From contig JBARCX010000430.1 of assembly GCA_049794535.1 (NCBI GenBank), forward strand, positions 1-11,619: a stretch of DNA of 11,619 nt. The letters are read 5' to 3'. This DNA is from JBARCX01 sp049794535 (lineage in GTDB: Bacteria > Pseudomonadota > Gammaproteobacteria > Xanthomonadales > Rhodanobacteraceae). This document shows positions 1 through 7,503 of the stretch, one piece after another. Numbering within the stretch: the first letter of the stretch is position 1; each line of letters starts with the position of its first letter. Under the pieces are notes generated by a model. It was not told where the DNA came from. It worked only from the letters and a program-made list of their open reading frames with translations, and did not search any database. A program made the position numbers and the translations under genes.

Positions 1-924
1 CCCACGGAGACGAGCGAGCTCGATCACGTCTTACTGTGGGGACGCAGCATCGATCAGGTCAGCGCGATCATGGCGGTGAAGCTCGGGTTTCAGATCAGGC
101 CGGGGCGAGATCCCGATGGCGTGGCGAATCGGTATGTGCGGTTTTCCGATCAGAGCTATATCGAATTGGAAGGCATCACCCGACCCAACCCGGATATGGA
201 TCCGGGCATGCGCGCTGACCAGGCTGTGCTGCACGGCGAACCAGGAGCTCGTAGTTTTGGACTTCGCTCATCGGCGCTTGAGCAAGCAAGGGATTTCTTG
301 CAGCACAGCGGCTTTGCGCCGACTCCCATTTTTTCGGCCTCACCGATGGATCCCGATGGTGCCGGCCCTACCCGCCCACCACGCTGGCGTCTCTTCGCAT
401 TCGATACTCAGCCGCTAACGAGTAATCTGTTCTTCATCGATTACGCGCCTGGCAAAGTCACACCTAATAGCTCTGCCGACGATCGCATTGCACGCGATCA
501 CCCCAATAGCGCACGCGAGCTGTCTACGATATGGCTGCTCTCGTCAAATGCCGACGCTGATCGAAAGCAACTTGAACGGATGGGTTTTGCAGAAGCAAAG
601 ACCGTTCGTATTCCGCAGATATCGGCGAGTGGTTATTGCATACCGGTAGGCCACAAAAACATAGTCGCGCTGCAGCCGGATGGCGTGGGTATCGCTGCCG
701 AGGCGCTGCGTCGAGGTGGCCCTCAAATTCTCGGCGTGAGCATCGGCGTCGCTGACCTTGGCCGTGCGAAGCGATGGGCCGAGCGTGGATACGAAACAGC
801 GCTTGCAAGCTATCGCGGCATAGAGGGCGATGCCTTTCTCGCACCCACGCAAACGGATCTCGGACTCCTGATTGAATTTCACGACATGTCCAAGACAGAG
901 GCTGAACATGCCTGCGGTAGATGA
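1..924 (+). CDS. Glyoxalase-like (VOC) domain protein, 5' end cut off by window
   Basis: The frame is open from base 1 to a TGA at 922-924, giving 307 visible codons. The true start lies outside the window, probably only a few codons upstream, because the first VOC strand (ELDHVLLWGRSIDQV, about visible residues 6-20) is already near the edge. What is seen: LDHVLL, a helix ending in LGFQI, a G-R-x-P-D-G-x-A-N-R loop, then YVRFSDQSYIELEGI. This matches the N-terminal half of Glyoxalase_3-type proteins (PF13468 as I know it). A second VOC-like half follows, from about LSTIWLLSSNADADRKQLERM to a closing LLIEFHDM. Such proteins bind a metal and small metabolites, but members are diverse and no substrate can be named. 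The ATG at 70 is internal to the conserved first strand-helix unit and is unlikely to be the start. The gene converges on the next gene with a 50-bp gap. Family is fairly sure; function is open. Confidence 0.8.
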   Translation, partial: PTETSELDHVLLWGRSIDQVSAIMAVKLGFQIRPGRDPDGVANRYVRFSDQSYIELEGITRPNPDMDPGMRADQAVLHGEPGARSFGLRSSALEQARDFLQHSGFAPTPIFSASPMDPDGAGPTRPPRWRLFAFDTQPLTSNLFFIDYAPGKVTPNSSADDRIARDHPNSARELSTIWLLSSNADADRKQLERMGFAEAKTVRIPQISASGYCIPVGHKNIVALQPDGVGIAAEALRRGGPQILGVSIGVADLGRAKRWAERGYETALASYRGIEGDAFLAPTQTDLGLLIEFHDMSKTEAEHACGR

Positions 925-974
925 TCGCTAAAAATGACGAGATTCCACTGCAAGGCCCCGCGATCCTTGTTGCA

Positions 975-1505
975 TCAGGATTGTTTGATGCCCAAACCCT
1001 GGGCCAGCGTTGTCCAGTGAACATGATCGCTGGACAGCTCAATGCGCACGCTTACCTGAGTGGGCGAGATGTAGTGGTAGGTGACGCGATATGTCTTTTG
1101 GTCGGCAGTGCCAGCATTGGTCCAGGTGTTGTTGGCGATAGTCAGGCGTGAGATGAAAGGATCCGCGCCGCTTCCATTGGAATCGAACATCTCATAGTGC
1201 CAATAGCTTTTGTCATTGGAGTTGTATGTGTTGACCACCTGCGATTTCACCACGCCGTCAGGCCAATACATGACAAAGCTGCATGTCATGAAGGCACGAT
1301 TTGCAGACCATCCGCAGTCTTCATTCCATGTCCATTTACCGGCCTTCTGATCCGGTCCGGGAAGGTTCTCGCCGTGGAAAACCCATTTTCCAACGGAAAT
1401 ATCCAGAGCCTGAAGCGATGGAGACAAGGCCGTCGTATCCGCGGCCAATGCGTGAGTCGACGTAACGAGCACCAACAATATGGCGACATTTCGCATGCAT
1501 TTCAT
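975..1505 (-). CDS. Exported DUF1579/lipocalin-like small protein
   Basis: A 176-residue protein. I chose the ATG at 1505 because GGAG stands about 10 nt upstream and because the protein then starts with a clean signal peptide: MKCMRN, a hydrophobic run AILLVLV, and a likely cleavage after ALA (residues 19-21). The frame stays open further upstream to 1580, but that extension would bury the signal peptide. The mature part has LxALDISVGKWVFHGENL (about 31-48), a Trp-rich strand KWTWNEDCGW, and Tyr/Trp-rich strands such as KSYWHYEMFDSNG. This is the pattern of small beta-barrel proteins of the DUF1579/lipocalin-like kind. Cys64 and Cys75 could form a disulfide in the periplasm. No catalytic motif is visible. 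It is divergent from the GlxA-type regulator and shares a 106-bp upstream region with it, so co-regulation is plausible. The family assignment is by general resemblance; the export signal is clear. Confidence 0.75.
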   Translation of the reverse strand: MKCMRNVAILLVLVTSTHALAADTTALSPSLQALDISVGKWVFHGENLPGPDQKAGKWTWNEDCGWSANRAFMTCSFVMYWPDGVVKSQVVNTYNSNDKSYWHYEMFDSNGSGADPFISRLTIANNTWTNAGTADQKTYRVTYHYISPTQVSVRIELSSDHVHWTTLAQGLGIKQS

Positions 1506-1611
1506 GAGCGTCGTTCTCCAAAGGCTATGTGCCGTTAGTTGACCGACGCCGACCTTGACGGCTGTGAACCTGCAGCGCAATGTTAATCAGACCTCCTTTT
1601 CTGCCAAGCCG

Positions 1612-2646
1612 ATGCCTTCTTCTAGGACTATTGCATTCGTGCTGTTCGAAGATGCGCTTGCTTTGAACGTTGCAGGCCCCGCTGAAGTATTCAGTAGTGC
1701 TAATCGGCTTTCGGGCGAGCGTGTTCCGATTTACACCTTGATCTACCTTTCAACCGCCGGTGGTTTGATACGTACAACATCGGGAGTTTCGATCCAGACG
1801 CAATCGATTACATCGATCGATCTTCGCGAGCTGGATACGATCATGGTCGTAGGCGGCGTCACGGTTGTCGAAGCCATGCGCGATGCCGTTCTCATCGAAT
1901 GGATCAGTCGTGCATCCACCATGGTGCGACGCACTTGCAGCGTGTGTACGGGTGCATTCCTGCTGGCGGCTGCGCATCTGTTGAATGGGCGTCGTGCTGT
2001 GACGCATTGGGCTGCGGTCGACGATCTGCTTGCACAGTTTCCTTCCGTGCGGGTGGAGCTCGATCCGATTTACATCAACGATGGCAATATCTGGACATCC
2101 GCTGGTATCTCAGCCGGTATCGACCTCGCACTGACGTTGGTCGAAGCTGATCATGACCGGCGCCTCAGCCTTGCTGTTGCCAAGGACCTCGTAGTCTTCC
2201 TGCATCGCCCTGGCGGCCAATCGCAACTCAGTCGCACACTGGCAACCCAGGAAAGCGCGGGTATGCGCGGTGTGAAGTCGCAACTGGAGGCATTGCATGG
2301 CTGGATCATCGAACACCTCGATGAAGATCTAGGCGTCGAGCGCCTGGCCGAGCGAGTGAAGATGGCGCCGCGTACTTTTGCGCGAAGGTTTGTCGATATG
2401 TATGGACGTACGCCAGGCAAGTTGGTCGAAGACCTACGGCTGGAAGCCGCTAGTCGTTACCTGGAAGAACAGCGTGTTCCGATCAAGCAGATCACTCGCT
2501 TGTGCGGCTTTGGTGATGAAGAGCGTATGCGGCGAACCTTTATGCGGCGCCTGAACTTGTCGCCGGCCAGCTACCGAGAGCGGTTTGCTTCGCGCCATGA
2601 ATCGAAACCGCCGATGCCTGAACTAGATGTGGAACGTATCGACTAG
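1612..2646 (+). CDS. GlxA-family transcriptional regulator (DJ-1/PfpI-like domain + AraC HTH)
   Basis: A 344-residue protein from ATG 1612, ending at TAG 2644-2646. The frame continues upstream to a TTG at 1555 (363 residues), but the added 19 residues lie outside the conserved domain and that start lacks a ribosome site too. I prefer ATG 1612 because SRTIAFVLFEDALALNVAGPAEVF (from residue 4) is the normal first strand of the family. Domains: class I glutamine amidotransferase/DJ-1-like fold at about 4-190, with the nucleophile-elbow analogue SVCTGAFLLA (Cys112) and the following THWAAVDDL; AraC-type double helix-turn-helix at about 225-325, with LAERVKMAPRTFARRF and the second recognition unit ending NLSPASYRERF. 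The first domain is expected to be a ligand sensor rather than an enzyme. Its target is unknown. Candidates are the divergent exported protein and the hydrolase 397 bp downstream. Family call is secure; the exact start is not. Confidence 0.9.
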   Translation: MPSSRTIAFVLFEDALALNVAGPAEVFSSANRLSGERVPIYTLIYLSTAGGLIRTTSGVSIQTQSITSIDLRELDTIMVVGGVTVVEAMRDAVLIEWISRASTMVRRTCSVCTGAFLLAAAHLLNGRRAVTHWAAVDDLLAQFPSVRVELDPIYINDGNIWTSAGISAGIDLALTLVEADHDRRLSLAVAKDLVVFLHRPGGQSQLSRTLATQESAGMRGVKSQLEALHGWIIEHLDEDLGVERLAERVKMAPRTFARRFVDMYGRTPGKLVEDLRLEAASRYLEEQRVPIKQITRLCGFGDEERMRRTFMRRLNLSPASYRERFASRHESKPPMPELDVERID

Positions 2647-2861
2647 CCGTTATCAAATGTCTACTTCGGCTTGTGGATTCAAACGCCGGATGTAACAAAC
2701 CAGGGATTGCACTCAAGGGAATGACGTGGCTGTAGCTAATCGTGCCTCGCTTGCCTTGGCTTGATAGCCGCCCAGCGCCTTTCCACGGCCCAAACGTGGG
2801 TCTCCGAAGATGCGCAGCGATTGATGACATGCCCAGCAATGGGGCACCACGCCCTAATTAT
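2647..2861. other. Non-coding stretch after the GlxA-type regulator
   Basis: No convincing gene lies between the regulator stop and the promoter at 2862-2904. Two weak hairpins are visible: CCACG/CGTGG around 2781-2799, and TGCCC/GGGCA around 2829-2846 with a 7-nt loop. Neither is followed by a T-run, so neither is a classic intrinsic terminator. The open frame that spans 2761-3051 on the plus strand has no ribosome site and reads as low-complexity, non-protein-like sequence. Confidence 0.6.
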
Positions 2862-2904
2862 TACCCGGCTAATATTGACGCAACCAATTTTAGCCGGGTA
2901 TAAA
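2862..2904 (+). promoter_or_regulatory. Promoter with two flanking operator-like boxes upstream of the hydrolase
   Basis: TTGACG at 2875-2880 and TATAAA at 2899-2904 are separated by 18 bp, a good sigma-70-type promoter pointing at the alpha/beta hydrolase. An exact 11-bp inverted repeat surrounds the -35 element: TACCCGGCTAA at 2862-2872 and TTAGCCGGGTA at 2890-2900. Each arm is itself a near-palindrome of the form TA-S-CCGG-S-TA, so the two boxes, 28 bp centre to centre, could each bind a dimer. The second box overlaps the -10 element, which suits repression. Transcription would start near 2911, leaving a leader of roughly 130 nt before the GTG at 3044. The promoter and the repeats are seen; the regulator is unknown. 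Confidence 0.6.
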
Positions 2905-3043
2905 TGGCGCTCAACCACTGCCAGCTACCGCTGTGACGGAACACCTTCCCCCATCCTGCACTGCATCTCTAGACCTCCGTTGGCTGTCTCTTCGGCTCCT
3001 TCCGCTGGCGCCATCACCACCACCGAAAAAAGGGTGACGCACC

Positions 3044-4021
3044 GTGCCTAACGTCAAAGCCAACGGTATCGACATCGAATACGACAGCTTTGGCACCCAA
3101 GATGCCGAACCCATGCTGCTGATCTCGGGCCTGGGCGTGCAGATGATTCGCTGGACCGTCCCCTTTTGCGAATGCTTGGCAGCACACGGCTATCGCGTCA
3201 TTCGTTTCGACAATCGCGACATGGGCCTTTCGACGCACTTCGACAGCGCACCGATTCCCGACATCGCGACAGTGGCCATCACCGCAGCGCGGGGTGAACG
3301 ACCGGAGGTGCCCTATACCCTGCATGACATGGCCGATGATGCGATGGGGTTACTCGACGCGCTTGAGATTGAACGGGCGCACATTGTTGGTCGATCGATG
3401 GGTGGAATGATTGCTCAACTGATCGCCAGCGAGCATCCCCAGCGCACACTGTCATTGACCTCGATCATGTCCAGCACCGGCAACCCCAACTTGCCACCCA
3501 CGGCGCCGGAAGTGATGGCGGCACTAATTCGGCGTGCACCCCATCCGTTGGAAGACGAAGAAGGTTTTCTCGCTCACAGTCTCGCCTTCTCCCGAGTGAT
3601 CGCTGGCCCTGGTTATCCGCTCGATGAAACCGCGCAGCGCGCGCAAGTCCTGGCTGAAGTCAAACGAGCGTACAACCCTGCCGGCTTCGGTCGGCAGATT
3701 GCCGCCATCGCCGCGGCGGGCGATCGCCGATTGCGGCTGAATGCCATCACGGTGCCAACGCTTGTCCTACATGGCTCGGATGATCCGCTGATATCCGTAG
3801 CCGGCGGCGAAGACACCGCGGCGAATATCAGTGGCGCAACATTGCACGTCGTGGAGGGCATGGGTCACGACATACCGCCTGCGTTGTACGAGGTGATTGC
3901 GCGTGCCATCGTGAGCAATGCGCGACGCATTGACCAAGGCTACATCGCAACAGAAGTGGACAACGCTCCGCTGTCGTCGTCAGGACCTCAGTTACCGTTA
4001 ATCACAACACGCCATAGGTAG
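3044..4021 (+). CDS. Alpha/beta-fold hydrolase
   Basis: A 325-residue protein starting with GTG at 3044, preceded by AAAAAGGGTG about 10 nt upstream, and ending at TAG 4019-4021. The alpha/beta hydrolase signature is complete. The oxyanion-loop region SGLGVQ is at about 28-33, and the strand RVIRFDNRDMGLS at about 51-63. The nucleophile elbow GRSMGG carries Ser118, the acid strand LVLHGSDDPL carries Asp246/Asp247, and GMGHDIPP carries the catalytic His275. DNRDMGLS followed by GRSMGG is common in hydrolases annotated as esterases or aclacinomycin-methylesterase-like enzymes, but the substrate cannot be read from the sequence. There is no signal peptide, so it should be cytoplasmic. The last 30 residues after the core fold are not conserved-looking. 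The gene stands alone behind its own promoter, and its stop codon overlaps a REP-like repeat. Confidence 0.9.
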   Translation: MPNVKANGIDIEYDSFGTQDAEPMLLISGLGVQMIRWTVPFCECLAAHGYRVIRFDNRDMGLSTHFDSAPIPDIATVAITAARGERPEVPYTLHDMADDAMGLLDALEIERAHIVGRSMGGMIAQLIASEHPQRTLSLTSIMSSTGNPNLPPTAPEVMAALIRRAPHPLEDEEGFLAHSLAFSRVIAGPGYPLDETAQRAQVLAEVKRAYNPAGFGRQIAAIAAAGDRRLRLNAITVPTLVLHGSDDPLISVAGGEDTAANISGATLHVVEGMGHDIPPALYEVIARAIVSNARRIDQGYIATEVDNAPLSSSGPQLPLITTRHR

Positions 4022-4050
4022 GTTGGCGATGAGCGCAGCGAATCCCAACA
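4018..4050. repeat. REP-like imperfect palindrome overlapping the hydrolase stop codon
   Basis: The element begins GTAGGTTGG, has the centre GAGCGCAGCG, and ends AATCCCAACA. The arms GTTGG-c-GAT and ATC-CCAAC pair with one bulged base. This layout matches the widespread GTAGGTTGGG...GCGCAGCG...CCCAACA intergenic palindrome I know from many beta- and gammaproteobacteria, including Xanthomonadales. It begins inside the last codons of the hydrolase (TAG at 4019-4021) and may shape the 3' end of its mRNA. Only one copy is visible in this window. Confidence 0.55.
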
Positions 4051-4070
4051 TGAGCGACACGGCAGGTGTA

Positions 4071-4097
4071 ACAAGTTCGATCCTTGTGCCTCCCACC
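4071..4097 (+). other. tRNA 3'-end-like element (T-arm, acceptor strand, ACC)
   Basis: ACAAG and CTTGT (4071-4075 and 4083-4087) form a perfect 5-bp stem around TTCGATC, a 7-nt loop that fits the T-loop consensus TTCRANY. Seven bases follow (GCCTCCC, 4088-4094), then A-C-C at the discriminator/CC positions; the last base is G where CCA would have A. A 4-bp hairpin (ACAC/GTGT, 4057-4069) sits where a variable arm would be. I could not build a D-arm or an anticodon arm upstream, so this is not an intact tRNA. It may be a tRNA remnant, such as an old attachment site, or chance. Confidence 0.25.
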
Positions 4098-4155
4098 GGC
4101 TCATTCAACAGCTTAGACCGCCTTACAAGAGTCGCTTCTTAGTTGGGTTAGGCAA

Positions 4156-5331
4156 CTATCGCGTCGTTGGCCACGGCGCAGCCCGCCAACAGGTGGTGTA
4201 GTACTGCTTGAGGGTACTTCTGACTGGCGCGAGATCGAAGGTAAAACCGGAACGGAATGCACTATTCCTATCACTGACCCACGCACCGATGGAGTTCGAA
4301 TAGAGCAGGTATCCCAACTGAGCCGGGGGATAGGAGCGACTCATCGTCACCGACTTGTCGACGGCGCTGGCTCCATCTCGCAGTTGCGGCATGCGCTCTT
4401 GTTGGTTGATTTCAAAATACGACCATGTACCACGCGTCACGACCTGCCTTGCGCGATCCATGCCTACCGTGTCGGATGCGGTAAGCGTGACGCTACCCGG
4501 CTTGCATAGAATCGTTATCTGGCGCTCGCCACCACGGTGAATTTGATTGAGCACCAGGTAAGGCGCGCCCCCTGACAACTGGTATGTCGCCGTGAGCGGG
4601 AGACGTCCATTGTTGGCAAGCCCCCTGGCCATCATCTGGTCGGCCGAAAACCACACAACGTCACCGCCGGTTGCCATCAGTTCCGGCGTGAACACGGCGG
4701 GGTCGACGCCCATGTCCTTGAGATACGAAGCGACTTCGCCCGATATCTGCGGTGTTTGAGGTGCCTGCGGTGTTTGGCCTGCAACGCTTACTTTCGGATC
4801 AGCCGCGTGCTGCGCGGGTAAACCAATACGATCGGTGCCGGTGGGTGCCCAGCGATAGAGTCCACCCAAATACGCATAGGTACATGCATCCACACAGACG
4901 GCCGTTTTGAGCCCTGCCCCCGAGCGCAGTGGGCGCCGTGGTGTACCGAGGTGCGTCACCATCGAGCCCGCTCGAAATAGCCTGCCCAGTGCCAGGGCCG
5001 CATTCAAATCTCCGCTCGGAGAATTCAAATAGATGTCCGATCCGGTGGGGATCTTCCATGACTTCATCAACGCTTCAAAACGTTGCGGCGCGCCAGCGTC
5101 GATAACACCGTAGAGATAAACCTGCGGAACCTTGGCTACCGCGAGGGTCAACCGATCATCGTTGACTTGGATGGACAGTTGCCCCGCAGACGAAGCTTGC
5201 GACCCGCCACCATGAGCGCGGGCCACATGCACAGGGCCGACAAAAGCCGCCAGCAACACAGCACACCACACGTGATACTGGCGCCAACTTTTCCGACAAA
5301 GCGAGTTTTCTTCAGCGTTACCGTATTGCAC
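4156..5331 (-). CDS. Exported ClpP/crotonase-fold protein (COG3904-like) with Asp at the presumed nucleophile
   Basis: I place the start at GTG 5331 because AGGA lies 7 nt upstream and the result is a signal-peptide protein of 391 residues: a basic stretch CRKSWRQYH, a hydrophobic run VWCAVLLAAFVG, and ARA before the mature HGGG. The frame also runs up to a GTG at 5412, but that adds 27 unlikely residues and has no good ribosome site. Features: a strand at VPQVYLYGVIDAG (68-80), a helix, then DIYLNSPSGDLNAALALGRLFR (99-120), which resembles the ClpP/SppA glycine-rich loop. CVDACTYAYLGGLYRW follows (146-161), where relatives have C-x-S-A-C. Here Asp148 replaces that Ser. A Pro/Gln-rich insert (184-195) and a C-terminal domain of about 145 residues that I do not recognise complete it. 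It sits tail-to-tail with the hydrolase. The fold call is moderately sure; activity is doubtful. Confidence 0.7.
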   Translation of the reverse strand: MQYGNAEENSLCRKSWRQYHVWCAVLLAAFVGPVHVARAHGGGSQASSAGQLSIQVNDDRLTLAVAKVPQVYLYGVIDAGAPQRFEALMKSWKIPTGSDIYLNSPSGDLNAALALGRLFRAGSMVTHLGTPRRPLRSGAGLKTAVCVDACTYAYLGGLYRWAPTGTDRIGLPAQHAADPKVSVAGQTPQAPQTPQISGEVASYLKDMGVDPAVFTPELMATGGDVVWFSADQMMARGLANNGRLPLTATYQLSGGAPYLVLNQIHRGGERQITILCKPGSVTLTASDTVGMDRARQVVTRGTWSYFEINQQERMPQLRDGASAVDKSVTMSRSYPPAQLGYLLYSNSIGAWVSDRNSAFRSGFTFDLAPVRSTLKQYYTTCWRAAPWPTTR

Positions 5332-5488
5332 TACTACATCCTGAAGTTCAGACCGCTCAGTTTCCTTTGTTCCAGATGTCCAACAAGTGAACGCCGCTGG
5401 ACATCGAGTCACTGTGGCGGAACTTCAGAACAAATCCGTGAACGGGATGACGTGCGGTCACCCCCTCCCGAAATTTATTGCGCCGTCG

Positions 5489-7003
5489 TTATTCCACTAC
5501 GATGGTTGGTGCTGCAGGCCCTGTCGCTATCACCGGCTTTTTTCGCGGCAAGAAACTGGCGGCCACCAGGCCAAGCACGATGACGCCAAACGACCATACG
5601 AAGGTATGACCAAACGCCCGACCCAACGCAGGTAGCAGCGTCGCTTGCATAGCGGGCGACATATTGCGCATCGCATGCATGCCGGTTTCACCCGTCGCCG
5701 TCACCGGCACAATCTTCGTAATCTGGTGCGACAGAACCACGGCGAGCAAAGCCGTACCGATGGATCCACCTACACGCTGCACCACGTTCATGCCGCTGGT
5801 CACGCGCGCGATCTCATGGCGCTGCAGTGTGGCGAGCGCCGCACTCATGGTCGGCATCATCGTCGAACCCATGCCGAGGCCGATCACAAACAGCGTGCAT
5901 TCGAGAAACCATAACGGTGTATCGCTCTGAATTTGCGTGAGGCTGAGCATGCCCAGTCCAACCGCGGTCAGGCCGACTAACACGATACGACCCGGGCCGG
6001 TCTTGTCAGTCAAGCGCGCGGCCATGGGCATGGAGACCATGGCACCGAGGCCTTGGGCCGCAAGCAGCAACCCGGCGTGAAGAGCCGACTCACCGCGCAC
6101 CAACTGGAAGTACAACGGCAGCAGCAAGGCCGTACCAAAGAACGCCGTACCGAACAGGAGCATGGTGAGCGCCGCCGCGCCCACGGTACGTCGCTCAAAA
6201 AGGCGCACGTCGATCAATGCGCCATCCGTGCGTTTTGCGTGCCACACAAATGCCATCACCAACACCAGGCCAACGACGACACCGCCCAGCGCATCGATCG
6301 ACTGGAAGCCACCGCCCGCTGCCGTCTCGGCCAACCCGTACACGAAGATCGCCAGGCCCGGCGACAACATCAGCAAGCCGCGCCAATCGAGGGCATGGTG
6401 TGGCTTGGGCTCATCACGCTCAAGAATGCGCGAGGCAGCGAATAGCGCGATCACACCGATCGGCAGATTGACGAAAAAGATCCAACGCCAGGAGACATCG
6501 TCAACGAACCAGCCGCCCAGGATCGGTCCGACGATCGGCGCCAGCAACATGGGTACACCGACGATGCCCATCACACGCCCCATGCGATCACCACCGGCAG
6601 CATGCGAGAGAATCGTCATGCCGGCCGGCATGATCATGCCGCCACCGAATCCTTGCAGCACACGGAACACAATCAACGAAGTCATCGACCACGCCGTACC
6701 GCATAGCGCCGAGCCGATCATGAAAAGCAAGATGGAGCCGATATACAGGCGCTTGGTGCCGAAGCGATCAGCCGCCCAACCGCTCAGTGGAATCACGGTG
6801 GCCAACGCGAGCATGTAGCCCGTCGACACCCATTGCGTAACGGCCAACGAAACGCCGAAGGATCGCGACAGCTCCTTGATGGCGACATTGACGATGGTGG
6901 TATCGAGGATGGACATAAAGCTGCCAAGCACGACCACGGCAGCGATACGTAACAAGCGAGGATCGAGCGCCCTTACGGCGCCCGTCTGAGCAGGGGAAGT
7001 CAT
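5489..7003 (-). CDS. DHA2-family MFS drug:H+ antiporter (EmrB/QacA type)
   Basis: A 504-residue inner-membrane transporter of the 14-helix DHA2 class, of normal length for the family. The ATG at 7003 overlaps the stop of the upstream MarR gene as ATGA, which fixes this start over the in-frame GTG at 7042. Motifs: GSFMSILDTTIVNVAI in TM1 (Asp34), motif A GWAADRFGTKR (75-85), QGFGGGMIMP (117-126), motif C GVPMLLAPIVGPILGG (149-164), and SWRWIFFVNLPIG just after it, all hallmarks of EmrB/QacA-like multidrug exporters. The last residues form a short basic tail (LPRKKPV). There is no EmrA-like membrane fusion protein beside it, so it may act alone across the inner membrane or recruit partners encoded elsewhere. 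It is translationally coupled to a MarR regulator that presumably represses the pair until a toxic ligand appears. The substrate cannot be predicted. Confidence 0.95.
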   Translation of the reverse strand: MTSPAQTGAVRALDPRLLRIAAVVVLGSFMSILDTTIVNVAIKELSRSFGVSLAVTQWVSTGYMLALATVIPLSGWAADRFGTKRLYIGSILLFMIGSALCGTAWSMTSLIVFRVLQGFGGGMIMPAGMTILSHAAGGDRMGRVMGIVGVPMLLAPIVGPILGGWFVDDVSWRWIFFVNLPIGVIALFAASRILERDEPKPHHALDWRGLLMLSPGLAIFVYGLAETAAGGGFQSIDALGGVVVGLVLVMAFVWHAKRTDGALIDVRLFERRTVGAAALTMLLFGTAFFGTALLLPLYFQLVRGESALHAGLLLAAQGLGAMVSMPMAARLTDKTGPGRIVLVGLTAVGLGMLSLTQIQSDTPLWFLECTLFVIGLGMGSTMMPTMSAALATLQRHEIARVTSGMNVVQRVGGSIGTALLAVVLSHQITKIVPVTATGETGMHAMRNMSPAMQATLLPALGRAFGHTFVWSFGVIVLGLVAASFLPRKKPVIATGPAAPTIVVE

Positions 7004-7503
7004 GCGGAAGTATCCGAAGAAGATATCGATGTCCCGGCGCACATGCCGGGAAAATGAGTGCGCGTTAGTGCGCCCAAAGTAGCCAATGCCGTAGCCAGCG
7101 CCGCGCGCTCGGTAGCGTCCAGCGCATTGACGAAACGTTCTGCCGAAAACCGACGTGCAGCGCCGATCTTCTCGATCGCCTGAGTACCCGCTGGCGTGAG
7201 GCCGATGCGCTTGATGCGTCGGTCGACGGGATCTTCGCGGCGCGACAACAGGCCGCCGCGAACCATCCCATCCGCAGCACGGCCGGCCGCCGCCATCGAC
7301 AGCGACACGCGATCAGCCAGCTCGTTAATCGCAAGATCGGCCTGCGCCTTGTCGAGCACGAACAGCATGCGCAATTGCGAGAAGGTCAGGTCGAACTCGG
7401 CCGTTGCGGTCACCACCTCCGTCTGACTGTCCTTGAGCAACGGAAGGATGGCCAAGATCAGCTCGGCGGCAAGCGGGTCCATATCGGATGGGAATCTATG
7501 CAT
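7000..7503 (-). CDS. MarR-family transcriptional regulator of the efflux operon
   Basis: A 167-residue protein from ATG 7503. A second ATG at 7482 (residue 8, MDP) is an alternative; neither has a clear Shine-Dalgarno. The open frame extends to 7800, but the added part is AT-rich promoter and a shadow of the small gene upstream. Winged HTH: FDLTFSQLRMLFVL (37-50), LAINELADRVSLSMAAAGRAADGMVRGGLLSR (57-88), and the wing DPVDRRIKRIGLTPAG (91-106) with the paired Asp/Arg typical of MarR proteins. Flanking helices at about 10-35 and 118-150 form the dimer interface. The last 17 residues are Ser/Thr-rich and look unstructured. The TGA overlaps the ATG of the MFS exporter (ATGA), so the two are co-translated. 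By analogy with MarR and EmrR systems, it should bind its own promoter and release it on binding the drug. That is inference. Confidence 0.92.
   Translation of the reverse strand: MHRFPSDMDPLAAELILAILPLLKDSQTEVVTATAEFDLTFSQLRMLFVLDKAQADLAINELADRVSLSMAAAGRAADGMVRGGLLSRREDPVDRRIKRIGLTPAGTQAIEKIGAARRFSAERFVNALDATERAALATALATLGALTRTHFPGMCAGTSISSSDTSA

Noticed and set aside
1506..1580. N-terminal extension of the exported DUF1579-like protein to 201 residues
   Set aside because: It would place 25 residues before a clear signal peptide, and the ATG at 1505 has its own Shine-Dalgarno.
2761..3051. Plus-strand 96-codon open frame between the regulator and the hydrolase
   Set aside because: It has no ribosome site, a non-protein-like composition, and runs through the promoter and two-box element.
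4017..4097. A complete tRNA gene (acceptor GGTAGGT at 4017 with GCCTCCC at 4088)
   Set aside because: No D-arm or anticodon arm can be folded, and the 5' part is the REP-like repeat; only the 3' element is reported.
5083..5583. Plus-strand open frame of 166 codons
   Set aside because: It is antisense to the signal-peptide region of the ClpP-fold gene and to the 3' end of the exporter; Arg/Ser/Pro-rich shadow composition.
6162..6818. Plus-strand open frame of 218 codons
   Set aside because: It is antisense to conserved transmembrane segments of the MFS exporter and is a GC-rich shadow frame.
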